A stretch of DNA of 5,557 nt, from the NCBI GenBank assembly GCA_043731125.1, contig JAYTJL010000005.1:1-5557 (forward strand), in the 5' to 3' direction. The position numbers were made by a program, and so were the translations under genes. Shown one piece after another: positions 1-5,280 of the stretch (position 1 is the first letter of the stretch; each line of letters begins with the position of its first letter). The stretch is from JAYTJL01 sp043731125 (lineage in GTDB: Bacteria; Patescibacteriota; Saccharimonadia; Saccharimonadales; UBA10212). The notes beneath the pieces are model-generated. The model did not search any database. It worked only from the letters and a program-made list of their open reading frames with translations, and had not been told where the DNA came from.

Positions 1-1
1 A

Positions 2-346
2 TCAGCATTGTGTGACATTGCGCTGAGTGAAATTATGAAAGTCCAAAATTCCAAAATAGATAACGCTACACTGGAGGCAACCAAACAATACGCGCTTGGG
101 TCTTTTCAGCGGTCAATGCAAACCGTTGGGTCTGTGGCAGGCGCTTACGGCCGCTACTTCTTTGATGACTATATTGAAGACATCAAATCCATCCCCGTCC
201 GTATAAAAGCAGTAACAAAAAATGATATAGCCAAGGCTATGCGTAGAATGTTTGCCCACGACATTGGTAGCGTTGGTGTACTTGGGGGCACAGATCCCAA
301 ACTTGCAAGCCAGCTCCAAGAACAACTCAAGCCTCTTTGGAGGTGA
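2..346 (+). CDS. C-terminal part of an M16 (insulinase/pitrilysin-like) peptidase family protein, 5'-truncated by the window edge
   Basis: The reading frame is open from the left edge to a TGA at 344-346, giving about 114 residues; the true start lies outside the window. A TTG at position 8 is an internal codon, not a convincing start. The visible part looks like the last helices and strands of an M16 C-terminal domain: a helix around 'LEATKQYALGSFQ', a middle helix with 'GSVAGAYGRYFF', the typical 'IKAVTKNDIAKAMRRMF' segment (family pattern: i.avT.edi...a...f), then a short strand 'SVGVLGG' and a terminal amphipathic helix. M16 proteins are zinc peptidases or inactive partner subunits. The HxxEH zinc site lies in the N-terminal half and cannot be seen, so activity cannot be judged. 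The gene ends 47 bases before prfB and may be co-transcribed with it. The family call rests on pattern recognition of a fragment. Confidence 0.68.
   Translation, partial: SALCDIALSEIMKVQNSKIDNATLEATKQYALGSFQRSMQTVGSVAGAYGRYFFDDYIEDIKSIPVRIKAVTKNDIAKAMRRMFAHDIGSVGVLGGTDPKLASQLQEQLKPLWR
339..346 (+). promoter_or_regulatory. Perfect Shine-Dalgarno-like octamer overlapping the M16-like stop codon
   Basis: GGAGGTGA is fully complementary to the usual 16S rRNA tail and overlaps the TGA stop of the upstream gene. It is 50 bases from the prfB ATG, too far to serve it directly. The only start-like codon at good spacing is an ATA at 351, seven bases after GGAGG, which would open a 7-codon frame closed by TGA at 372-374. 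It may be a coincidence of the Trp-Arg-stop codons. Confidence 0.3.
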
Positions 347-393
347 ACCCATAAGTCTGTACGCTGGACACTGAAACCTGTAGGCTGGTAATA

Positions 394-1467
394 ATGGACG
401 ATATTAAAAAACAATTAGAAAAGCTACTAGTTGAGATAGCACAGGCAACCGAGAAAATCGGGCTAGAAAAACTCTCGTTAGAACTAGAGAGTCTGCGCAG
501 TAGAATGGCTGAGACGGATTTCTGGCAAGATAGTCAGAGGGCGCAAGAAATTTCAAAGCAGGAAGCCAACTTGAGTACTCTACTCAAACCTTGGGTTGAG
601 TTAAAAAAAGAAGCAGCTGAGCTGTTGGAGTTAGTAGAACTTGGTGATTCGAAGATGCTTGGCGAGCTAGGTTCACAACTGTCGGCCCTCGATTCTCAAT
701 TCTCAGAGCTTAAGAAAGTACTACGTTTCAATGGCCCGTACGACAATTATGATGTGATTCTGTCTATTTATGCTGGCGCTGGTGGTACCGATGCCCAGGA
801 TTGGGCGCAGATGCTGCTTCGCATGTATGTGCGATGGGCTGAAAAAAGCGGTTATAAAACTAAAATAGTTGACGAAAGCCCCGGAGAGGAAGCAGGCCTA
901 AAGAGTGTAACTGTAGAGATAACTGGTGGTGGTTTTTTGTATGGAAAACTATCAGGAGAACACGGCGTGCACCGGATGGTACGAAAGAGTCCGTTTAATT
1001 CTGCTGGAAGCCGCGAGACTTCTTTTGCCAAAGTTGATGTACTACCGTTAATTGATACGCCTGGTGAGATAGAAATTGACGAAAAAGACCTCAAGGTAGA
1101 TGTTTTTCATTCTGGCGGCGCTGGCGGCCAGAGTGTTAACACTACCGACTCTGCTGTGAGGATAACTCACCTGCCAACAGGGATAGCTGTAGCTATTCAG
1201 AATGAACGTAGCCAGCTGCAAAATAAGGAGACGGCTATGACTATCCTTCGTTCGAGACTAGCTGCCATGCAACTAGAACAGCATACTGAGCGTCTTGCAG
1301 ACCTTAAGGGGCCTAGCCAGTCTGCGGAATTTGGTAGTCAAATCCGCAACTATATTTTGGATGACCGTATAGTAAAAGACTTGCGCACTGGCTACGAAAC
1401 ACACGATCCAAATAAAGTTCTGGACGGCAACTTAGACCCCTTTATCACCGCCTGGCTTGAGCTATAA
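394..1467 (+). CDS. prfB: Peptide chain release factor 2 (RF2)
   Basis: RF2 recognises UAA and UGA stop codons in the ribosomal A site and triggers hydrolysis of peptidyl-tRNA. The 357-residue protein is close to the 365 of the E. coli protein. Residues 1 to about 105 form the helical domain 1. Residues 130-137 (GGTDAQDW) are the conserved RF core. SPF at 199-201 is the tripeptide that specifies UGA/UAA reading, so this is RF2 and not RF1 (PxT). GGQ at 244-246 is the catalytic motif, followed by SVNTTDSAVRITH. The C-terminus ends in the usual 'DPFITAWL' type sequence. The frame is continuous: the +1 programmed frameshift at an in-frame UGA near codon 26, common in other bacteria, is absent. 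The ATG at 394 is the first canonical start after an in-frame TAA at 352-354; only a weak AGG (382-384) precedes it. In Actinobacteria and Firmicutes prfB often sits directly before ftsEX; here two genes intervene. Confidence 0.97.
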   Translation: MDDIKKQLEKLLVEIAQATEKIGLEKLSLELESLRSRMAETDFWQDSQRAQEISKQEANLSTLLKPWVELKKEAAELLELVELGDSKMLGELGSQLSALDSQFSELKKVLRFNGPYDNYDVILSIYAGAGGTDAQDWAQMLLRMYVRWAEKSGYKTKIVDESPGEEAGLKSVTVEITGGGFLYGKLSGEHGVHRMVRKSPFNSAGSRETSFAKVDVLPLIDTPGEIEIDEKDLKVDVFHSGGAGGQSVNTTDSAVRITHLPTGIAVAIQNERSQLQNKETAMTILRSRLAAMQLEQHTERLADLKGPSQSAEFGSQIRNYILDDRIVKDLRTGYETHDPNKVLDGNLDPFITAWLEL

Positions 1468-1549
1468 TTCGTTACTAGGTCTCGCTAACTGTTTTTATTA
1501 CAATGCTATCTTGCTTGCATCAACTCGGTTGCTGACAGAGAATTAAGTA

Positions 1550-2404
1550 ATGGCAAGAGAGAGAAAAAGTGATGTTATTCATGAAGAGCACATTTCATCA
1601 CCTACGTTGCGCATAAATCCTGCGGTCACAGTCAACTACCATGGTCTACATGAGGTATATTCAGCTAGTGTGTACGGCCAGTACCACGCGACACAACCCT
1701 TGAGGTATTCGCAGTCATATGATTATGATCCAACCTCAATGCTAGATGACCTAGGTGAAGATATTCACCCTGTAGGCCATATGTTGCACACGGAACGAAA
1801 AATAGCAGTACCATTCATACGTGTCCAGAACAATACCGGTGCTAGGGATTATTCAGGGCGGCATTTAACGCCCGAAGAAATAGTCACATTAAGGTTAACA
1901 GCGTTGTTACATGATATTGGAGAGTGTGCACATCCCGACATCCCCGAAACTGTAGGGGATGTATTTTATGAGACAAAAACCACCGAGGATGAAACAAAGG
2001 AAGCTGGAGTAAGAGGTTTTGTCTATGACCAAGTGTTTAGGGGTGTACCACTAGAAATTATAGAACGTGCTGAGCAGGTAATCGCAGGCGGTCATAATGA
2101 TTTTCTTGATGAGGCATTCAACACAATTGAAAGAGTTGGTTACTTTGCAACGGCTATTCGGGCTGGTGAGATAGCACTTCGTCAGGTGAACAAAGACCCA
2201 TCTCTAATTGAAACAAGACAAGTTGTACAATTAGGTAGACTTTCGCTGCGTGTGAGTGACAACCACGGTACCATTCTTCTTGAAAGAGGTGAAGTATTTC
2301 CGGCTGCTAGATTAGTTGTCGAGAGACACGCTCGATTATTTGATAGTGTTCACTCAAAATTTTCTCAACTAGCTTACGAATCGGTGGTAATACCTGTATC
2401 ATAG
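1550..2404 (+). CDS. HD-domain metal-dependent phosphohydrolase-like protein (YfbR/HDDC2-like core)
   Basis: A 284-residue soluble protein with no signal peptide or membrane segment. HD-domain enzymes bind divalent metals through His and Asp residues and usually hydrolyse phosphate esters of nucleotides or related compounds. The expected ligands appear in order: His77 or His80 in 'VGHMLHTERK', the HD pair at 121-122 within 'LLHDIGE' with Glu125, a 'HPDIPE' stretch at 128-133, and His182 in 'GGHND'. The 'HDIGE...DIP' spacing recalls YfbR-type 5'-deoxynucleotidases, but sequence alone does not fix the substrate. The last Asp of the classical H...HD...D pattern is not clear; the helix that should hold it reads 'TIERVGYFATAIRA', with Gly-Tyr where Asp is expected. 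Residues 1 to about 70 are outside the HD core and not recognised. The start is well fixed: an in-frame TAA lies at 1544-1546, just ahead of the ATG. The Shine-Dalgarno is weak (AGAGAA, 1537-1542). The gene follows prfB by 82 bases. Confidence 0.75.
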   Translation: MARERKSDVIHEEHISSPTLRINPAVTVNYHGLHEVYSASVYGQYHATQPLRYSQSYDYDPTSMLDDLGEDIHPVGHMLHTERKIAVPFIRVQNNTGARDYSGRHLTPEEIVTLRLTALLHDIGECAHPDIPETVGDVFYETKTTEDETKEAGVRGFVYDQVFRGVPLEIIERAEQVIAGGHNDFLDEAFNTIERVGYFATAIRAGEIALRQVNKDPSLIETRQVVQLGRLSLRVSDNHGTILLERGEVFPAARLVVERHARLFDSVHSKFSQLAYESVVIPVS

Positions 2405-2451
2405 TTTTGATCTGAAGAGAGCCGTATATATAGGTGGCTGGAGAAGTAGGT

Positions 2452-2481
2452 TTCGCAATGTCATTTGGTTTTTGATATACT
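2452..2481 (+). promoter_or_regulatory. Candidate sigma-70-type promoter with extended -10, for the membrane-protein gene at 2529
   Basis: TTCGCA (2452-2457, 4 of 6 matches to the -35 consensus) is separated by 18 bases from TATACT (2476-2481, 5 of 6 matches to the -10), which is directly preceded by TGA, making an extended -10. The predicted transcription start is near 2488-2489, leaving a leader of about 40 bases that holds the Shine-Dalgarno at 2517-2521. The same TATACT with a preceding TGN occurs before ftsE. Confidence 0.5.
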
Positions 2482-2516
2482 TAAATTCAGTATAAAAGTG
2501 CTTACGGTTTAAGAGA

Positions 2517-2531
2517 GGGAGTATAGCTATA
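2517..2531 (+). promoter_or_regulatory. Ribosome binding site placing translation start at an ATA codon
   Basis: GGGAG (2517-2521), within a purine-rich run, sits seven bases before the ATA at 2529-2531, which is optimal spacing. The frame is open back to a TAA at 2493-2495 and contains no ATG, GTG or TTG before 2685. The 52 codons between are clearly coding, so this site decides the start. Confidence 0.55.
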
Positions 2532-3371
2532 AATCCTCAGAGTCCGTTCGGGAATTCGGTAGATCCGTTCAGTCAGCCGCCAGCGCCAGCTGGACTGCCA
2601 GTAACGCCGTCCCAGCCTCAGGCTGATGTATCTTGGCCAACTTCAACACCACTGCAACAACCCCACCAAAACGATGCACTGCCTTTGTCGCCTTTTGCCT
2701 CGTCCTCGGTCGCACCAGCACCTCCAGTTGCATATTCACCTTTTGCCACTCAACCGGCAAGCAATCCCACCCCAGCACCTGTTGTAGCGCTAGCTCCTCC
2801 TCCTGTGCCGACTCCACCACCTCAGCCAGCCCCCAATCCCGCCCCACCCGGTACGTTTGCCAACACTGGTGCCTTTGAACAATCGACGAATACGTCAACA
2901 CCGTCTAAGTTGGACAATCTAAAGCTATCAACATCAAAACCAGTGCTTGCAGGCGCCACCGCAGCGGTCATAGCCATAACTATGGTTGGTGGGTTTTTGA
3001 TGTTCAATGGTAAAAACAAACCCTCAGCAGCACCACTCACCGCAGAAGCCAAACAAAACCTAGAGCGGAAGGTAGATTTATACGCAATTGAACGCTCTCT
3101 AGTACAGTATTCTGGGTCACATGCCGGACAGTTTCCAACACTCGCCCAGTTGAATGACGAAAAATTTAGGAGTAGTGCGATGGCAGGGATTAGTCTCGAC
3201 CAAGCAACCGACCCAATTGGTCAGACTAGTCAATTCTCTGGTGAGCCAGGAGCAGGCTTCTACCACTACCAAGCACTTCCAAAGGGTTGCGACAACAAGC
3301 AAGTCAAATGCACAGAGCACAAAGTTGTAGCAACGCTGAGCGACGGCCAACAAGTCTCCGTGCCCCAGTAG
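2529..3371 (+). CDS. Proline-rich single-pass membrane protein with a pseudopilin-like extracellular domain; apparent ATA start
   Basis: With the ATA start the protein has 280 residues and begins MNPQSPFGNSV. The first canonical start, TTG at 2685, would cut into the same proline-rich tail and has no good Shine-Dalgarno. Residues 1 to about 130 are low-complexity, rich in Pro, Ala, Gln and Ser, probably disordered and cytoplasmic, and hold four short [SD]PF motifs (5-7, 12-14, 54-56, 70-72). A hydrophobic segment at about 138-160 is a membrane anchor followed by 'NGKNK'. The outer domain (about 165-280) begins with a helix 'KVDLYAIERSLVQY', then 'GQFPTLAQLND', 'DPIGQ', 'YHYQALP', two cysteines (254 and 261) and 'VVATLSDGQ'. 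That order resembles the globular part of type IV pilins and GspG-type pseudopilins, with a possible disulfide. There is no prepilin peptidase site at the N-terminus, so it is not a normal pilin. Its function is unknown. It has its own candidate promoter and ends 109 bases before ftsE. Confidence 0.7.
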   Translation: MNPQSPFGNSVDPFSQPPAPAGLPVTPSQPQADVSWPTSTPLQQPHQNDALPLSPFASSSVAPAPPVAYSPFATQPASNPTPAPVVALAPPPVPTPPPQPAPNPAPPGTFANTGAFEQSTNTSTPSKLDNLKLSTSKPVLAGATAAVIAITMVGGFLMFNGKNKPSAAPLTAEAKQNLERKVDLYAIERSLVQYSGSHAGQFPTLAQLNDEKFRSSAMAGISLDQATDPIGQTSQFSGEPGAGFYHYQALPKGCDNKQVKCTEHKVVATLSDGQQVSVPQ

Positions 3372-3375
3372 CATT

Positions 3376-3452
3376 TAACTAATAACTATAACTCACTTAT
3401 CAACAACCATTCAGCTACGACGATCTCAGTTATCGGTTACCAGTTACCAGCC
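3376..3452 (+). repeat. Degenerate heptamer-repeat array upstream of ftsE
   Basis: This non-coding stretch reads in a 7-base phase. TAACTAA (3376) is followed by TAACTAT (3383), and from 3425 come four units close to the pattern NYCRGTT, for example ATCGGTT (3432) and ACCAGTT (3439). It resembles the short tandemly repeated heptamers known from cyanobacteria. The last units overlap the -35 element of the ftsE promoter. Confidence 0.5.
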
Positions 3453-3472
3453 ATAAGCGTCTCTGGTATACT
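3444..3472 (+). promoter_or_regulatory. Extended -10 promoter of ftsE, predicted to give a leaderless mRNA
   Basis: TTACCA (3444-3449, 4 of 6 matches to the -35) and TATACT (3467-3472, 5 of 6 matches) are separated by 17 bases, and TGG directly precedes the -10. Counting seven bases from the end of the -10 puts the start of transcription at 3479-3481, at or within two bases of the ftsE ATG. No Shine-Dalgarno precedes ftsE, consistent with a leaderless transcript. Confidence 0.55.
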
Positions 3473-3480
3473 ATGTAGCG

Positions 3481-4161
3481 ATGATACTATTAGACCGGGT
3501 TAGCAAATCCTACAACCAACGGGGGCAGGCACTAGAAAGAATTTCTCTTCATGTTGAGCCTAAAGAATTCGTTATCATTGTTGGCCAGTCTGGGGCAGGT
3601 AAGTCAACTTTATTTAAGTTGCTAACCCGTGAAGAGAAACCAACCTCTGGCAAAATTATTGTTGGCGGTATGGACTATGACAAATTATCAGATAAAGATG
3701 TCCCACTCCTGCGCCGCAAAATAGGTGTTGTCTTTCAGGACTTCAAATTACTTAACAACAAGACGGTTTATGAAAACGTAGCCTTTGCGTTAGAAATTGC
3801 TGCTTTATCAAAAAAAGAAATAGAACACACTGTGCCGAAGGTGCTAGACATTGTAGGCCTGAAAGACAAAACCAAGCGCTACCCACTAGAACTCTCCGGT
3901 GGAGAGCGCCAGAGGGTTGCAATAGCAAGGGCAATTGTCCGACAACCAAAGATTTTAATAGCAGACGAACCTACTGGTAACCTAGATCCCAAGCATGCCT
4001 GGGATGTTATTAAGGTGTTAGAGAAAATCAATCAGTTCGGTACAACAGTACTATTGACCACTCACAACCAAGAGATAGTAAATACACTAAAAAGGCGAGT
4101 TGTAACTATTAAAGACGGCAAGGTAGAGTCCGATAAAGCCGGAGGCCAGTACAAGTCGTGA
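3481..4161 (+). CDS. ftsE: Cell division ATP-binding protein FtsE
   Basis: FtsE is the cytoplasmic ATPase of the FtsEX complex, which couples ATP hydrolysis to control of cell-wall hydrolases at the division site through FtsX. The 226 residues match the family's usual length. All ABC ATPase motifs are intact: Walker A GQSGAGKST at 35-43, Q-loop Gln86 in 'VVFQDFKLL' (typical of FtsE), the signature LSGGE at 138-142, Walker B ILIADE at 158-163 with the catalytic Glu163, D-loop 'GNLD' at 166-169, and the H-loop His195. The short basic tail after 'VTIKDGKV' is normal. The ATG at 3481 follows directly on its promoter and lacks a Shine-Dalgarno. An ATG-TAG start-stop pair (3473-3478) lies just before it but probably upstream of the transcript. 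The gene ends in TGA and is separated from ftsX by 160 bases, whereas the two overlap or nearly touch in most bacteria. Confidence 0.96.
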   Translation: MILLDRVSKSYNQRGQALERISLHVEPKEFVIIVGQSGAGKSTLFKLLTREEKPTSGKIIVGGMDYDKLSDKDVPLLRRKIGVVFQDFKLLNNKTVYENVAFALEIAALSKKEIEHTVPKVLDIVGLKDKTKRYPLELSGGERQRVAIARAIVRQPKILIADEPTGNLDPKHAWDVIKVLEKINQFGTTVLLTTHNQEIVNTLKRRVVTIKDGKVESDKAGGQYKS

Positions 4162-4172
4162 CTACATCACCA

Positions 4173-4228
4173 CATATACCATCTATCAGATACCATTTTC
4201 CATTTATTTATCAGGGATCATTTACCAG
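4173..4228 (+). repeat. Degenerate heptamer-repeat array, first half of the ftsE-ftsX gap
   Basis: From 4173 to 4207 five consecutive 7-base units each begin with CA, for example CATCTAT (4180) and CATTTAT (4201). ATACCAT occurs twice exactly 14 bases apart (4176, 4190). TTATCAG (4208) and TTACCAG (4222) follow in the same phase; TTACCAG also occurs upstream of ftsE at 3444, so both gaps draw on the same word family. Confidence 0.45.
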
Positions 4229-4246
4229 GCCGTTCTTGCAGCCCGT

Positions 4247-4302
4247 CTGCCAAATGCTCAATGCCAAATCAATGCTAATTGCTAAATGTAAATTGTTCAA
4301 TA
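4247..4302 (+). repeat. Degenerate heptamer-repeat array, second half of the ftsE-ftsX gap
   Basis: Eight consecutive 7-base units read in phase. The first three are variants of ATGCCAA (CTGCCAA at 4247, ATGCCAA at 4261). Later ones are variants of CTAAATG (CTAATTG at 4275, CTAAATG at 4282). No open frame, convincing promoter or hairpin was found in this stretch. It ends eight bases before the ftsX Shine-Dalgarno. Confidence 0.5.
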
Positions 4303-4309
4303 CGACCAT

Positions 4310-4314
4310 AGGGG
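4310..4314 (+). promoter_or_regulatory. Shine-Dalgarno of ftsX, supporting the GTG start
   Basis: AGGGG lies seven bases before the GTG at 4322 and fixes it as the start of ftsX. No ATG lies near that would give a better-placed full-length protein. Confidence 0.6.
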
Positions 4315-4321
4315 TTGTTCT

Positions 4322-5266
4322 GTGAGTGCTCTCAGTCGTGATTTTATTAGCATTGAGCGTGTTTTCAAATATGGCGTAGTCAACTTTGGTCGCAACATCT
4401 GGTTGGCAATAGCAGCAATTGCCATGATGGCAATAACACTAACCATTCTTTTATTTGCAGTGGTTGCAAATGAAACTTTTCGTCACACTATAGAAGATAT
4501 AACCGATAAAATAGACGTATCATTCTATTTAAAAGACGACGTTACACCTACGCAGCGAGACGCATTAATATCAGACATAAAAGGTTTGTCTAATGTGCGC
4601 GAAGTTAGCTACTTGTCTAAGGCAGATGCCCTAAAAATATACCAAAAACAAAATGTCGACAACAAAGACCTGCTTACTGCTATTGCAGAGACAGACAACC
4701 CGCTACCGGCTAGCCTGGCTATCAAACCCAATGACCCGAATAAATTGCAAGAAATTCGCGACTTTTTGTCACAACCAAAAGTTGTTGTATTGCAGTCCGA
4801 GAATTCTAATTTTAACGAAGACCGTAAAGCCGCTATAGACAAAATCACCAAAGCCACACATTTTTTTGAACAGGCTGGCATTGTGGGGATAATCGTCTTT
4901 ATGCTTATTTCGATGTTAATTATTTTTAACACCATTCGCATGGCTATATTTAACAGAAGAGACGAACTTGTAATAATGAGGTTACTGGGTGCTAGTAGCT
5001 GGTTTATCCGTGGACCATTTGTGGTAGAAACAATGTTGTACGGTGTTGTAGCTGCAATATTATCGTTGTTGGTTTGTTGGGGCCTGTTTGCTGTAGCAAG
5101 TTCTACTCTGCAAGCGAGCAGCCTAGGACTACTTGATATTGGCTATTCAAGCGACTACTTTAATGACAATGTTGTTCTTATTACCTTCGCTCAACTCGGG
5201 ATTGGTATAATAATAGGAGCCGTTAGCTCTGCTGTGGCTACTCGGCGATATCTGAAGCAAAAGTAA
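4322..5266 (+). CDS. ftsX: Cell division protein FtsX (permease-like subunit of FtsEX)
   Basis: FtsX is the membrane subunit that FtsE drives; its outer loop relays the signal to peptidoglycan hydrolases. The 314-residue protein has the family topology of four membrane segments: about 27-49, 186-206, 231-258 and 284-306. A large extracellular loop (about 50-185) separates the first two. The loop contains the conserved 'VSFYLKDDVT', 'VSYLSKADAL' and 'NPLPASLAI' (126-134) stretches. The cytoplasmic segment after the second membrane helix, 'NTIRMAIFNRRDELVIMRLLGAS' in two parts (203-212 and 213-225), is the FtsX/MacB-type coupling region contacting the ATPase. The N-terminal cytoplasmic segment is short, as in Gram-positive and CPR forms. 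Translation starts at GTG with AGGGG seven bases upstream, and stops at TAA. Confidence 0.96.
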   Translation: MSALSRDFISIERVFKYGVVNFGRNIWLAIAAIAMMAITLTILLFAVVANETFRHTIEDITDKIDVSFYLKDDVTPTQRDALISDIKGLSNVREVSYLSKADALKIYQKQNVDNKDLLTAIAETDNPLPASLAIKPNDPNKLQEIRDFLSQPKVVVLQSENSNFNEDRKAAIDKITKATHFFEQAGIVGIIVFMLISMLIIFNTIRMAIFNRRDELVIMRLLGASSWFIRGPFVVETMLYGVVAAILSLLVCWGLFAVASSTLQASSLGLLDIGYSSDYFNDNVVLITFAQLGIGIIIGAVSSAVATRRYLKQK

Positions 5267-5280
5267 GTAAACATACTTTT

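Noticed and set aside
1442..1468. TATAAT (1463-1468) at the end of prfB as a promoter for the HD gene
   Set aside because: The hexamer is perfect but overlaps the prfB stop codon, and the best -35 (TTATCA, 1442-1447) is only 15 bases away with no extended -10. A TACAAT at 1499-1504 also lacks a -35. Possible, but not supported enough to list.
1471..1500. Hairpin plus T-run after prfB as an intrinsic terminator
   Set aside because: The stem (GTTA 1471-1474 with TAAC 1486-1489) is only four AT-rich pairs with an 11-base loop; too weak for a terminator despite the following Ts.
2419..2438. AGCC...GGCT inverted repeat after the HD gene
   Set aside because: Only four Watson-Crick pairs plus two wobbles and no T-run follow.
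2633..2878. An 81-residue + strand frame overlapping the proline-rich gene
   Set aside because: It is a shifted frame of the same low-complexity DNA with a Thr/Ser/Cys-rich translation and no ribosome binding site.
2569..2901. A 110-residue minus-strand frame across the proline-rich coding region
   Set aside because: It is a by-product of the C-rich codons of the + strand gene; the translation has no recognisable domain and overlaps coding sequence with clear protein-level motifs.
3473..3478. ATG-TAG start-stop pair just before ftsE as a regulatory minimal uORF
   Set aside because: It lies upstream of the predicted transcription start, so it would not be in the mRNA, and no Shine-Dalgarno precedes it.
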